From: Byssovorax sp.
Lineage (GTDB): Bacteria; Myxococcota_A; Polyangia; Polyangiales; Polyangiaceae
DNA length: 42,239 bases
Assembly: GCA_025362495.1 (NCBI GenBank)
Contig: JANYGI010000148.1
Span: 1-42,239, forward strand
Reading direction: 5' to 3'
Below are positions 9,587 through 17,771 of the stretch, one piece after another. Made by a program: the position numbers and the translations under genes. The notes under the pieces are model-generated. The model was not told where the DNA came from, ran no database searches, and saw only the letters and a list, made by a program, of their open reading frames with translations. How positions within the stretch are numbered: the first letter of the stretch is position 1; each line of letters starts with the position of its first letter.

Positions 9587-11185
9587 TCAGCGGCGCCGTG
9601 ATCGGGGCCGACGCGGGCGGCCTTCGGCGTCGGGTGCTGTCGCCTCGCGCTGCGCAGGCGGGGGGCGCGGCGCGCCGGTGGGAGGCTCGTAAACGCGAGG
9701 TCGTGACGGCCACTCCGAGCTTCGCGCCCCTTCCGCGGGCGCCACCGCCGGAGGCTGCGCCGCGATGGGGCGCTGCTCGGAGGGGGCTTGATCGAACTGG
9801 CGCGGTCCGGGGTGCCGCTGGCCGCTAGATCGCGACTCGCTCCGCTGCTGCCCGCCGCCGCGCTGCTGACCGCCGCCGCCGCCGCCGCCACGCTGATCGC
9901 CGACGCGCTGCTGGCCGCCGCCGCGCGGCGCGTCGTTGCGGTGATCCTTGGGCCGCTCCTCGGCGAAGCGATCGGAGACCGCGGGCCGGGGTCCGCGCGG
10001 AGGACTGGGCCGCTCCTCGCTCATCGCTGGAAGAGCGGGCCGCGGATCGACGATCGGCGCTTGCGCGGGCCGTTGATCGTCGACCCTCGGCGGGCTCGGC
10101 CGCGGGTCGGCCGGCCGTCGATCGTCGAAGCGCTGCTTGTCGACGCGGGGCTGGACGGGCTGTCGATCGTCGAAGCGCGGCTCGTCGACGCGGGGCTGGA
10201 CGGGCCGTTGATCGTCGAAGCGCGGCTCGTCGACGCGGGGCTGGACGGGCCGTTGATCGTTGAAGCGCGGCTCGTCGACGCGGGGCTGGACGGGCCGTTG
10301 ATCGTTGAAGCGCGGCTGGACGGGCCGTTGATCGTTGAAGCGCGGATCGCCGGATCGGGGGCTGTTGTACCGCGGGCCACCCTGGCGCTGGTCGCCGTAG
10401 TCGCCCTGCTGCTGCGGGCGCGGCGGGGGCGGCGGCGGCGCCGGCGCCCGCGTCATCGGCACGTAGTCGGGCGAGAGATCGCGCCGCGTGTAGGCCCGCC
10501 AGATCTCGCGGCCGTCGCCCCGGGCCGCGAGGAGGCGGCGGTCGTGCTCGGCGAAGAAGCTGTGAATGTTCTCGAAATCGCGCTGGAAGAAGCCCTCGGA
10601 CTGCGAGTTGTGGGCCGCGGAGATCGCCTGCGGAAAGTCGATGATCGTGGGGCCGGCCACGCCGAGGAGCACGTTGTACGGCGAGAGATCGCCGTGGATC
10701 AGATCGCAGCAGAGCACCTTGATGATCTGGCTGCGGAGATCGCGGTAGAGCGGGCCGGCGTTCTCGGCGTCGATCGCGGCCTCGATCAGCCGCGGCGCGG
10801 TGTCGCCGTCGGCGTCGCTGACGAGCTCCATCAGGAGCACGCCCTCGTAGAAGAGCACCGGCGTCGGGACGCGCACGCCCTGGCGGTGGAGGAGCTGGAG
10901 GGTGTTGGCCTCGGACGACTTCCACGCGTCCTCGGCCTCGTCGCGGCCGAAGCGGCTGCCCTTGTCAATCGCCCGCTGGGTGCGGCTGTTGCGGACCTTG
11001 CGGCCCTCTTTGTAGGCGACGTTGTGCTGGAAGCTGCGCTGCTGCCGGTCCTTGTAGACCTTGGCGGCGACGATGTTGCCGCGGTACACGACGCGGAAAA
11101 CCTCGGCTTCCTTGCCGCTTTTCAGCCGCCCGAGCACTTCGGAGATGATGCCTTCGGAGAGGAGGAGGTCGAGCTGGCTATTCAT
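9587..11185 (-). CDS. RIO-type atypical Ser/Thr kinase with long repeat-containing disordered tail
   Basis: The start is ATG 11185 (MNSQLDLLL), giving 532 residues; the longer open frame to 12016 is an antiframe of cdsA. The RIO domain covers residues ~1-235: SGKEAEVF (23-30), Lys42 in VAAKVYK, catalytic HGDLSPYN (164-171, Asp166, Asn171) and the metal-binding IIDFPQA (Asp183), all as in RIO1. Residues ~245-532 are Pro/Arg/Gln/Asp-rich and surely disordered, with a tandem array of RVDEPRFNDQRPVQP units followed by Gly-Gln-Arg runs. Bacterial RIO proteins are poorly understood; the archaeal and eukaryotic ones act in ribosome maturation. It follows cdsA by 98 bp on the same strand. The basic tail might bind RNA, which is inference. 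Confidence 0.9.
   Translation of the reverse strand: MNSQLDLLLSEGIISEVLGRLKSGKEAEVFRVVYRGNIVAAKVYKDRQQRSFQHNVAYKEGRKVRNSRTQRAIDKGSRFGRDEAEDAWKSSEANTLQLLHRQGVRVPTPVLFYEGVLLMELVSDADGDTAPRLIEAAIDAENAGPLYRDLRSQIIKVLCCDLIHGDLSPYNVLLGVAGPTIIDFPQAISAAHNSQSEGFFQRDFENIHSFFAEHDRRLLAARGDGREIWRAYTRRDLSPDYVPMTRAPAPPPPPPRPQQQGDYGDQRQGGPRYNSPRSGDPRFNDQRPVQPRFNDQRPVQPRVDEPRFNDQRPVQPRVDEPRFDDQRPVQPRVDEPRFDDRQPVQPRVDKQRFDDRRPADPRPSPPRVDDQRPAQAPIVDPRPALPAMSEERPSPPRGPRPAVSDRFAEERPKDHRNDAPRGGGQQRVGDQRGGGGGGGQQRGGGQQRSESRSSGQRHPGPRQFDQAPSEQRPIAAQPPAVAPAEGARSSEWPSRPRVYEPPTGAPRPPPAQREATAPDAEGRPRRPRSRRR
10121..10345. repeat. In-frame 45-bp tandem repeat inside the RIO kinase tail
   Basis: Near-identical 45-bp units start at 10121, 10166, 10211 and 10256. 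A 30-bp unit follows at 10301, then a partial unit at 10331. The short unit lacks exactly 15 nt, so every unit stays in frame. On the minus strand they encode the 15-residue motif RVDEPRFNDQRPVQP and a 10-residue version of it. The array probably grows and shrinks by slippage or recombination. The first unit is the most diverged (ctgtcg for ccgttg). Confidence 0.9.
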
Positions 11186-11283
11186 GGGCGATGGGGCGGA
11201 GCACCCTACCAGCTCCGGAGCGCCGCCGCCGATTTCGATCGGACCCTCGATCACGATCGTGGCGTGCGTCGCCGCGTTCGCGG

Positions 11284-12246
11284 CTATCGGTGGGGCTCGA
11301 GGCGGTCGAGGAGGGCGAACAGGGCCCACGCGAACGGCGCCGAGATCAGGTAGCTGTCGAAGCGATCGAGGATGCCCCCGTGGCCCGGCAGCGTCGTCCC
11401 GAAATCCTTGAGGCCGACGGATCGCTTGAAGCCCGAGGCGAGGAGATCCCCGAGGAGGCCAGTCAGCGCCAGCGGCACCCCGAGGAGCGCCGGTGCGATC
11501 GGGCCGAGCTCGGGGAGGGTGAAGGCGAACAAGGCACCTCCGGCCGTGGCGAGGACGAGGCTCCCCGCGAGGCCTTCCCACGTCTTTCCGGGGCTGAGCG
11601 CGGGGACGAGCTTGTGGCGTCCAAAGGCCATTCCGCCAAAGAGGCCTCCGAGATCGGCCAGCTGGATGACGACGAGGAAGAACAGGAATCGACCGAAGCC
11701 GTTCGGCCCGACGCGAAGGAGGACCAGGAACGCGCAGAGGAGCCCCACGTAGATCACGCCGAGCAGGGTGCCGCCGACCCGCTGCGGGAGCTGCGCGGTG
11801 CCCCCGGCGAGGCCCCACACCGCCACGAAGCCGAGGCCGAGGCCGAGCACCGGCGCGAGCGCCGAAGGGCCGCCGAGCGCCGCGGCCGGGACGAGCGCGA
11901 CGCCGCAGATCCAGCCAGGAACGCGGATCGCTGGCGTCCCCGCGGCCTCGAGCAGCGACCAGACCTCGCGCAGGCCGAGCAGGGCCAGCGCGGCGATCGA
12001 CGCGACGAACACCCACCCTCCGAGGAAGGCCGGCCCGATGATCAGCGCGACGAGCACCATCAGCGTGAGGTAACGCAGGCCGAGCGGCACGCCGGAGCTG
12101 CTCGCGGCGGCCTTTGCGGGCCCCTTCGCCCTGCGCCCGAGGCGCGTGGCCGCGACGAGGAGGCCTCCGCCGATCATCAGCGCGAGCAGCGTGCAGAGCG
12201 CGCGCGCCGCGACGGCGCGAGGCGCGTCGAGCTCGATGAACGACAT
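11284..12246 (-). CDS. cdsA: Phosphatidate cytidylyltransferase
   Basis: This 320-residue membrane enzyme makes CDP-diacylglycerol from phosphatidic acid and CTP, the branch point of phospholipid synthesis. The full family signature is at 271-297 (SGFKRSVGLKDFG, then LPGHGGILDRFD), preceded by LSPGKTWEG (217-225). About eight hydrophobic segments are visible. The first ~50 residues, with a helix at ~15-33 and a basic loop GRRAKGPAK, are longer than in many relatives. ATG 12246 has AAGGA 4-5 nt upstream. The RIO kinase gene follows on the same strand. No other phospholipid gene is in the window. Confidence 0.92.
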   Translation of the reverse strand: MSFIELDAPRAVAARALCTLLALMIGGGLLVAATRLGRRAKGPAKAAASSSGVPLGLRYLTLMVLVALIIGPAFLGGWVFVASIAALALLGLREVWSLLEAAGTPAIRVPGWICGVALVPAAALGGPSALAPVLGLGLGFVAVWGLAGGTAQLPQRVGGTLLGVIYVGLLCAFLVLLRVGPNGFGRFLFFLVVIQLADLGGLFGGMAFGRHKLVPALSPGKTWEGLAGSLVLATAGGALFAFTLPELGPIAPALLGVPLALTGLLGDLLASGFKRSVGLKDFGTTLPGHGGILDRFDSYLISAPFAWALFALLDRLEPHR

Positions 12247-12611
12247 GTCCTTACGCGCCCTCGAAGGAGAGTGAAAGGCATGAAGGTGTGAGGTGGATGG
12301 GCTTCCGGATCACGGGCGCGCAAGCTACTCTATCTCTTTGGCGCGTGGGAATGATCTCCAGCGCTCGACGCCGGACCGGCGGTGGTTCGCGCGCTCGCGA
12401 CGCCATCCGCCGCGACGGATCACGGGGTGCTCCAGCGCCCTGAGCGCGCTCACGTCCGGGCGCGCCGCGGAGGCAGTTTCTGTCGGGAAGAACTCGCGTC
12501 TCGCAGTATTTTCAGGCTGAACGCGAATATCGCTCAAGACCCGGCGTGCGCCGTCGTTGGTAGAGGAGGCTCAGATCCAGCGTCACGCCGACACACGGAG
12601 GCCGTTTGCTC
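12247..12611. other. Intergenic region between cdsA and the FlaG-like gene
   Basis: This 365-nt stretch separates divergent genes and should hold both promoters. No convincing protein-coding frame, RNA gene or clear -35/-10 pair is visible. A GGAG at 12597-12600 is the likely ribosome site of the next gene. Confidence 0.35.
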
Positions 12612-12941
12612 ATGGTTTCGCCCATCCAGTTTCCATCTCCGGTGATGCGGTTCGATCCGCAGACGCGCTCTGTCGTCGTCGCCCGGCGCGATCCCGACAC
12701 TGGCGTCATCACCTCGCAGGCGCCCACCGAGGCGACACTGCAGATCGACCGCGAAGAGCGCGCCGCCTCCGAGCGCGCCGCGCAGATCATCTCCACGGCG
12801 CCGACGGCGCATCCCGCGACGTTCGTCGCCGCGGCCACGCTGGCTCCCCGGCCGCCCGCGGCTGAGGCTCCGGCGATCCCCGTCGTGGACACGGCGACTC
12901 CGACGCCGACGCCGGCCGCGCATCTCTCGGTCTTCGTCTGA
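12612..12941 (+). CDS. Small FlaG-like protein
   Basis: The 109-residue product starts at ATG 12612, with GGAG 11 nt upstream. Residues ~4-45 (SPVMRFDPQTRSVVVARRD, then DTGVITSQAPTE) resemble the conserved core of FlaG-like proteins, in which a short beta-rich segment is followed by QxPxE. The rest is Ala/Pro/Thr-rich and probably disordered. No signal peptide or membrane segment is seen. There are no flagellar genes nearby, so a flagellar role is not supported by context; the similarity is from memory and modest. The gene ends 15 bp before the convergent LysR gene. Confidence 0.55.
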   Translation: MVSPIQFPSPVMRFDPQTRSVVVARRDPDTGVITSQAPTEATLQIDREERAASERAAQIISTAPTAHPATFVAAATLAPRPPAAEAPAIPVVDTATPTPTPAAHLSVFV

Positions 12942-12956
12942 TCCATCGATAGACCC

Positions 12957-13886
12957 TCACCGGCGCTCTGACGCGGGCTGCTCGGGTCGCGCCCGCGCCG
13001 CCTTGCGAGATCGCGAGCGCCAGTCGGTCGCGTGCGCGAGGAGCAGGCGACGGAGCTCCGACGTCGCGCCTTCGAGCGCGGCGTCGCTGCGGCGGATCAC
13101 GCTGTACGTGCGGCGGGGCAGCTCCGGGACGGGGCGCGCCACGAGGCCGCGCGGCAGCCGACAGCACGCATTGACGATGGCGATCCCCACGCCCAGCGCC
13201 ACGAAATGGAGCATCGGCTCCCAGCCGGTCGCCTCGACGGCGGGCTCCCACGTCACGCCCGCGCGGAGCAACGCCGCGGTGATCGCCGCGCGGTGCGGCC
13301 GCCCGGGCGGCGGCACGATCAGCCGCGCGCCCTCGAGATCGTGGAGCTTGATCGATCGCCTCCGCGCGAGCGGGTGCGCCGCGGGGATGGCCAGCACCTG
13401 CGCGACCTCGGTCAGGCGATCGATCGTGAGCCCCGGCGCTGCGCCGTCGACGGGGGCCACGCCGAGGTGGGCCTCGCCCGAGCGCACCGCCGCGAGCGTG
13501 GCGTCGAGATCGCGCGTGAGGAGCCGTAACGGCGCGCGCGCTGCGGCCGTGAAGGCGCGGATCGCCGGCCCGAGCAGGTAGAGGAACGTGCCTTCCCCCG
13601 CGGCGAGCGCCACCGGTTGCAGGCTCTCGCCGACGCGGAGCTCGTCTCGAAAGGCGCGCTCGCGCTGCCCCATCTCGCGCGCGAAGACCAGCACGCGCTG
13701 CCCGTCCCGGGTGAGCTCGAGCCGCTGCCCGCGTCGCACGTAGAGCGGCACGCCGAGCTCGGCGCCGAGCTTGCCAATCTGCACGTGCAGCGCCGGCTGC
13801 GACAGATGGAGCGCCTTGGCCGCGTGGGTGAAGCTCAGGTGCTCGGCGAAGACGGTGAAGGCCTCGAGCCAGTCGAGGTGGAGCAT
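12957..13886 (-). CDS. LysR-family transcriptional regulator
   Basis: The 309-residue protein has the N-terminal LysR winged helix-turn-helix at residues ~3-62 (FTVFAEHLSFTHAAKALHLSQ, split as FTVFAEHLSFT and HAAKALHLSQPALHVQIGKL) and the effector-binding domain at ~90-290. The C-terminal ~20 residues are basic (RSRSRKAARARP). ATG 13886 gives the family's usual start (MLHLDWLEAFTVFAE). It is divergent from the RNA 2'-phosphotransferase gene, the classic layout for a LysR regulator and its target, though KptA would be an unusual target. The effector is unknown. Confidence 0.9.
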   Translation of the reverse strand: MLHLDWLEAFTVFAEHLSFTHAAKALHLSQPALHVQIGKLGAELGVPLYVRRGQRLELTRDGQRVLVFAREMGQRERAFRDELRVGESLQPVALAAGEGTFLYLLGPAIRAFTAAARAPLRLLTRDLDATLAAVRSGEAHLGVAPVDGAAPGLTIDRLTEVAQVLAIPAAHPLARRRSIKLHDLEGARLIVPPPGRPHRAAITAALLRAGVTWEPAVEATGWEPMLHFVALGVGIAIVNACCRLPRGLVARPVPELPRRTYSVIRRSDAALEGATSELRRLLLAHATDWRSRSRKAARARPEQPASERR

Positions 13887-13923
13887 GCCCGCGAGGCTAT
13901 AACGTGACGCTATGGTCCATCCA

Positions 13924-13936
13924 GAACAAATAGTTC
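13924..13936. promoter_or_regulatory. Inverted repeat in the LysR/kptA divergent region
   Basis: GAAC-N5-GTTC (GAACAAATAGTTC) lies 38 bp upstream of the LysR start and about 80 bp upstream of the kptA start. It sits in an AT-richer patch (caaatagttcctcattat) in otherwise very GC-rich DNA. It could be an operator for the LysR protein, whose sites are usually T-N11-A with a short inverted repeat. Location is the main evidence. Confidence 0.35.
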
Positions 13937-14016
13937 CTCATTATCCCGGACGAGCTAGGTTGACCGGGCGGCGAGGGAGCCACCTCGCGCACGAACCCGA
14001 AGGAACGGAGTCTGTC

Positions 14017-14625
14017 ATGGCCCGCGATCGACACACCGAGACCAGCAAGAAGCTCTCGTGGCTGCTCCGCCACGGGGCGCCCTCCGAGGGCATCGCCATG
14101 GACGCGGCCGGGTGGGTCGCGGTGGCCGACGTGCTCCGCACCCTGCGCCTCACCCGCGCCGAGCTCACCGAGGTGGTCGAGCTCAACAGCAAATCACGCC
14201 TCGATCTGCGCGGCGAAGAGATCCGGGCCTCGCAGGGCCACTCGACGGTGGGCATGCCCGTGACCCACGACGCGCTCGAAGCGTCGTGGCATCGCTTCGT
14301 CGGGGAGGGGCCAATCTGGCATGGCACCGCGGTCGACGCGCTGCGCGGGATCGCGCGGGAAGGCATCGTCCCGCAGGCCCGCACCCACGTTCACCTGACC
14401 GACGCGCTCGACAGCAAGGTGGGTAAACGGTCGAGCGTCGACGTGATGATCGAGGTCAGTCCGGCGCGGCTCCTCGCCCTCGGGATCGGCTTGTTTCGCA
14501 GCCAGAACGGCGTGATCTTGACCCGGAGCGTGCCAGTCGCGGCCATCGTGGGGCTCCAGGCCCTGTCGGCGCGGGCGAAGCGCGAGGAGCCGGCGCTGCG
14601 AGCGCTGTTCGCGCCGAGTGTTTGA
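14017..14625 (+). CDS. kptA: RNA 2'-phosphotransferase (Tpt1/KptA family)
   Basis: ATG 14017 is chosen because GGAACGGAG lies just upstream and MARDRHTETSKKLSWLLRHGA is the normal family start; it gives 202 residues. The enzyme moves an internal RNA 2'-phosphate to NAD+, giving ADP-ribose 1'',2''-cyclic phosphate. The family's Arg-His-Arg-Arg active site is present: Arg18-His19 in LLRHGA, Arg70 in IRASQGHS and Arg122 in ARTHVHLTD, with WHGTAVDAL (101-109) in the NAD-binding part. In fungi it finishes tRNA splicing. Bacteria with KptA mostly have no known 2'-phosphate source, and none is visible here. Confidence 0.93.
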   Translation: MARDRHTETSKKLSWLLRHGAPSEGIAMDAAGWVAVADVLRTLRLTRAELTEVVELNSKSRLDLRGEEIRASQGHSTVGMPVTHDALEASWHRFVGEGPIWHGTAVDALRGIAREGIVPQARTHVHLTDALDSKVGKRSSVDVMIEVSPARLLALGIGLFRSQNGVILTRSVPVAAIVGLQALSARAKREEPALRALFAPSV

Positions 14626-14669
14626 CGCGCTCCGCGGCGACCGCCTTGTGGCGCGCGTGGCGCTCGGGC

Positions 14670-16115
14670 ATGAAGGCGCGCATGCGTTCACCGGATCTCC
14701 TTCGCCTCTCCGCGGTTGCCGTTCTCCTCGCCGCGTGCGCGCCCGCGGCCGAGAAGCCTCCTGTCCTCGCGGACGCGACCGCGGCGACGCCGGCCCCGAC
14801 GGTCGCCGCCGGCGCGGAGAAGGCGCCCCCCTCGCCCGCGCCGAGCGCGCTCGCCGTCGCCGGGGCCACCGCGCCCGCGGTCGATGTCGCGCCGCTGCCG
14901 GTCGCGCCCGACGCGCTGGCGAAGCTGCCGCCCGGCGCCGCGGCGTACTTCTCCGGGCGCCTCGCGGCGTTCTCGAAGGCCGTGGCCACGGGCGTCGTCC
15001 CGCAGGAGATCCTTCGCGATTTCACGCGCGGCTTCGGCGCCCGGACGCCCGACGAGATCATGGGCGCGCTCGGGCTCGATCCGCGCCGCCCCGTGCTCGG
15101 CGCGATGGTCGCAGCGTCGGAGAAGAGCGCGCGGCTCGTCGTCGACGCGGTCGGCAAGGACGGGTCGGGCGCGTCGGCGGCGAAGGTCATGCACGCCCAC
15201 GCGAAGGACGCCACGCTGGTGCGGCTGCTCGTCCCGCTCGCGAACGGCAAGAGCCCCGCCGTCGCGGCCGCGGCGCTGGTGAAGGCCATCGCGCACGGGA
15301 CGGAGATGAGCGCGTGCCCGGGCGCGGCGGCCTGCGCGGGCTTCGGGGCCGACGCGCCGCTCGGCGTCGCGCAGGGCCCGTACGTGGCTGTCGCTGCCTA
15401 CGCCGACGGCGCCGATTTGCGCGTCGACGTGGCCATGCCGCTCTTCGTCGAGGGCACGGATCCCGCGGTGATCGCGACGCTCGTCCCGTTCCACGCGTCG
15501 CGCGGCGGCCCGGGCGATCGCTGCTCGCGCTTCGATCCTTCGGCCACGCTCTCGATCTGCGTCGAGGCGGTGGCGTTCGGGGACGACGCGGCAGCGCGCG
15601 GCTACGGCAAGACGGTGGAGGCCCTGGCGGGCGCAGCGGTCGACGCCTCGATGCGCAGCAAGATCGCCAGGGTCGGGGCCGAGGAGTCCCGACGCAACCT
15701 CGAGCTCGCGTCGCCGGCGCGGCGGCTCGCTGAGGACGGTACGCTGGTGATCGATCTGCAGTCGCAGCCGAACACCCTGATTGGCACCTGGGCGCTGACG
15801 AAGGCGTCGCGGCCGGCCGTGGAGAAGGCCTTCGCGACCGAGCGCTGCGCCGCGGGCGAGGCCGTGCTCGGCGAGCTGCTCCCGGCCCTGCGCGCGGCGT
15901 TCGGCGATCCGGGCCCGGGCTTCACCGATCCGAAGAAGACGCTGGTGAGCTTCAAGGAGGCCGGCTGGGGCGCGTTCGGCGTCACGTTCGCCGGCACGTG
16001 GCCGAACCTGATCGATGCGTTCCTGGCCATGAAGGGCCAGATCCCGTCGGCCCCGTCCGCGGTCCGCGTGTGCGCCCGCGCCGACGCGGGGCGCCTCGTG
16101 CTCGGCGTCAAATAG
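14670..16115 (+). CDS. Large lipoprotein of unknown function
   Basis: From ATG 14670 the product is 481 residues, with a lipoprotein signal (LLRLSAVAVLLAAC, lipid Cys23); ATG 14682 is an equally possible start. An Ala/Pro-rich linker (~25-75) leads into a folded region with motifs such as LPPGAAAYFSGRLAAFSKAV and LVSFKEAGWGAFGVTFAGTWP. Several Cys residues (CPGAAAC, DRCSRFDP, SICVEA) could form disulfides. I recognise no domain. It begins 44 bp after kptA on the same strand and overlaps the convergent CrtI-like gene by 8 bp at the 3' end. The gene is credible from its clean lipobox and codon bias. Confidence 0.75.
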   Translation: MKARMRSPDLLRLSAVAVLLAACAPAAEKPPVLADATAATPAPTVAAGAEKAPPSPAPSALAVAGATAPAVDVAPLPVAPDALAKLPPGAAAYFSGRLAAFSKAVATGVVPQEILRDFTRGFGARTPDEIMGALGLDPRRPVLGAMVAASEKSARLVVDAVGKDGSGASAAKVMHAHAKDATLVRLLVPLANGKSPAVAAAALVKAIAHGTEMSACPGAAACAGFGADAPLGVAQGPYVAVAAYADGADLRVDVAMPLFVEGTDPAVIATLVPFHASRGGPGDRCSRFDPSATLSICVEAVAFGDDAAARGYGKTVEALAGAAVDASMRSKIARVGAEESRRNLELASPARRLAEDGTLVIDLQSQPNTLIGTWALTKASRPAVEKAFATERCAAGEAVLGELLPALRAAFGDPGPGFTDPKKTLVSFKEAGWGAFGVTFAGTWPNLIDAFLAMKGQIPSAPSAVRVCARADAGRLVLGVK

Positions 16116-17646
16116 GCACTCTCCGCGGCGCGAGCGCGGCGGCGCCGAGGCCCAGATCCGCGGCGACGGCGGCGGCGACCCGCGTGCCGCCGATGGCCGT
16201 GGCCAGCGTGCTCTGGCCGGGAAATACGGTATCTCCGACCATCCAGAGGCCGGGGAGGATCGCCCGCGGAAAGGCCGTGAGATACTGCCCGAGGCCCCTG
16301 CGCCGGGGGATGCCGCCCACGGCGCCCGCGGCGCGCCCCGTGAAGCGCTGGAAGGTGCGCGGCGAGGCCGTCATCGCGTGCACGACGCCCGCTGTCCACT
16401 CCGGCGCGAAGCGGGCCAGTCCCTCGCGCATCTTCGCCTGGATCCCGGCGAAATACTCCGCCTGAGCGTCCTTTGAGAGGCCGCGGTGCGCTTCGAGCGG
16501 GACGTGGGTGGACACGGTGATCGTGCGGTGTCCCGCGGGCGCGCGGCCCTCGTCGGCGGCGCCGCTGATCGAGACGAAGAGGTGATTGCCGAGCGTGAGC
16601 GGCTGGCCCGGATCCTGGACGATCTCGAGGTGATGCGGTCCGGGTGACGCTCCCTCGGGCGCGCGGGCGACGAGGTAGAGCATGACGGCGCTCCAGCCCG
16701 TCGCCACCTGGGCGCCGAGGCCGGCCAGGCGAGGGACGCGGCCGTACCCGGGATCGAGGAGCGATTGCAGATCGGCGGGCAGCAGATTGGCAATCACGTG
16801 GCGGGCGTGGAGCGGGCCAGTGCGCGTGTCCACCTGGTGTCCGCCCCCGATCGGGGTGATCGCCTTGACCCGGCTCGCCAGGCGCACCTCGCCGCCCAGC
16901 GTCCGCACCGCGCCCAGCAGCGCCTCGGCGAGATTGCCAATCCCGCCGCGCACATGGCCTGTCCCGCGCCAGTAGTAATCCATCGTCGCCAGTGCAAAGG
17001 GAGCCTCGGCCTCGGCGGCGCTGCACTGGACGGTGATCTGGCAGAGGCCGTCGAGGTACTGGCGGAGCGGAGCGAAGCCCTCGAGGCCGAAGCGCGCGAG
17101 GACGGCGGTGAGCGGGCGCCCGAGGAGCGGTAAGAGCGCGGCATAGCGGGGGATCCGCGCGACGTGGCGGAGCAGCGTGGAGGCGCTGAGCGGCGGCAGC
17201 ATCGCCGGATCTTCGAAGACGCTCCACAGGGTGTCGGCGATGCGGCGCTGGTAGGCGAAGAAGCCTTTGATTTGCGGGGCCGGCGCGCCGGGGAGGGCGG
17301 CGAGGCGGGCGAGGAAGGCGTCGCGATCGCGGCCGACCTCGAGGTGGAGATCGGGTGTGCGCAATTCGACCAGGGGATCGAGCCAATCGACGGTGACGTC
17401 GAGATGGTGCCGGGCGATCCAGTCGCCGAAGAGCTGGCCAGGCGCGAGGCCGGAGAAGAGCGTGGCGCCCGACTCGAAGCGGTAGCCGCCGCGGCGAAAG
17501 GTGCTGGCGCAGCCGCCAGGGTAGGTGAGCGACTCGACCAGGGCGACGCGGGCGCCGCGCTCGGCGAGGGCTACCGCGGCGCCGAGGCCGCCGAAGCCCG
17601 CCCCGATCACCACCGCGTCGAAGATGGCCGGATCGTCAGCGCGCAT
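16108..17646 (-). CDS. FAD-dependent phytoene desaturase-like (CrtI/CrtO-type) oxidoreductase
   Basis: ATG 17646 gives 512 residues starting just before the FAD-binding fold; the frame is open further upstream without protein character. The dinucleotide-binding motif VVIGAGFGG (12-20) and Glu38 in VALVES are classic, followed by PGGCASTFRRGGYRFESGAT as in phytoene desaturases and carotenoid isomerases. The C-terminal FAD motif GLWMVGDTVFPGQST followed by GGTRVAAAVA is also typical. Family members dehydrogenate or isomerise carotenoids, or oxidise similar hydrophobic substrates. No carotenoid gene (crtB, crtE) is in the window, so the substrate is open. Confidence 0.88.
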   Translation of the reverse strand: MRADDPAIFDAVVIGAGFGGLGAAVALAERGARVALVESLTYPGGCASTFRRGGYRFESGATLFSGLAPGQLFGDWIARHHLDVTVDWLDPLVELRTPDLHLEVGRDRDAFLARLAALPGAPAPQIKGFFAYQRRIADTLWSVFEDPAMLPPLSASTLLRHVARIPRYAALLPLLGRPLTAVLARFGLEGFAPLRQYLDGLCQITVQCSAAEAEAPFALATMDYYWRGTGHVRGGIGNLAEALLGAVRTLGGEVRLASRVKAITPIGGGHQVDTRTGPLHARHVIANLLPADLQSLLDPGYGRVPRLAGLGAQVATGWSAVMLYLVARAPEGASPGPHHLEIVQDPGQPLTLGNHLFVSISGAADEGRAPAGHRTITVSTHVPLEAHRGLSKDAQAEYFAGIQAKMREGLARFAPEWTAGVVHAMTASPRTFQRFTGRAAGAVGGIPRRRGLGQYLTAFPRAILPGLWMVGDTVFPGQSTLATAIGGTRVAAAVAADLGLGAAALAPRRVPI

Positions 17647-17771
17647 GCCGGCGTGGTTATGCGCCGGCCGGCCCGCCGAGCAAGGCGGAAGAATGAACAA
17701 ACGACCCCGGGCGTTTGTCGGTGCCCGGAAGCCACCGTGCCGGCGCGTCCTGCCGGCGAAAGGAAGCGACG

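Noticed and set aside
10121-10345. Possible CRISPR array
   Set aside because: Units are contiguous with no unique spacers and lie in frame inside a protein tail.
9788-11353. 521-codon plus-strand frame opposite the RIO kinase
   Set aside because: The RIO catalytic motifs on the minus strand are unambiguous; the plus frame has repeat translations only.
11186-12016. N-terminal extension of the RIO kinase frame to 12016
   Set aside because: This part is an alternative frame of cdsA and is Arg/Gly-rich; the family start is MNSQLDLLL at 11185.
12512-12946. 144-codon minus-strand frame opposite the FlaG-like gene
   Set aside because: It is Ala/Gly/Arg-rich without domain or ribosome site; the plus-strand gene has a motif and a GGAG.
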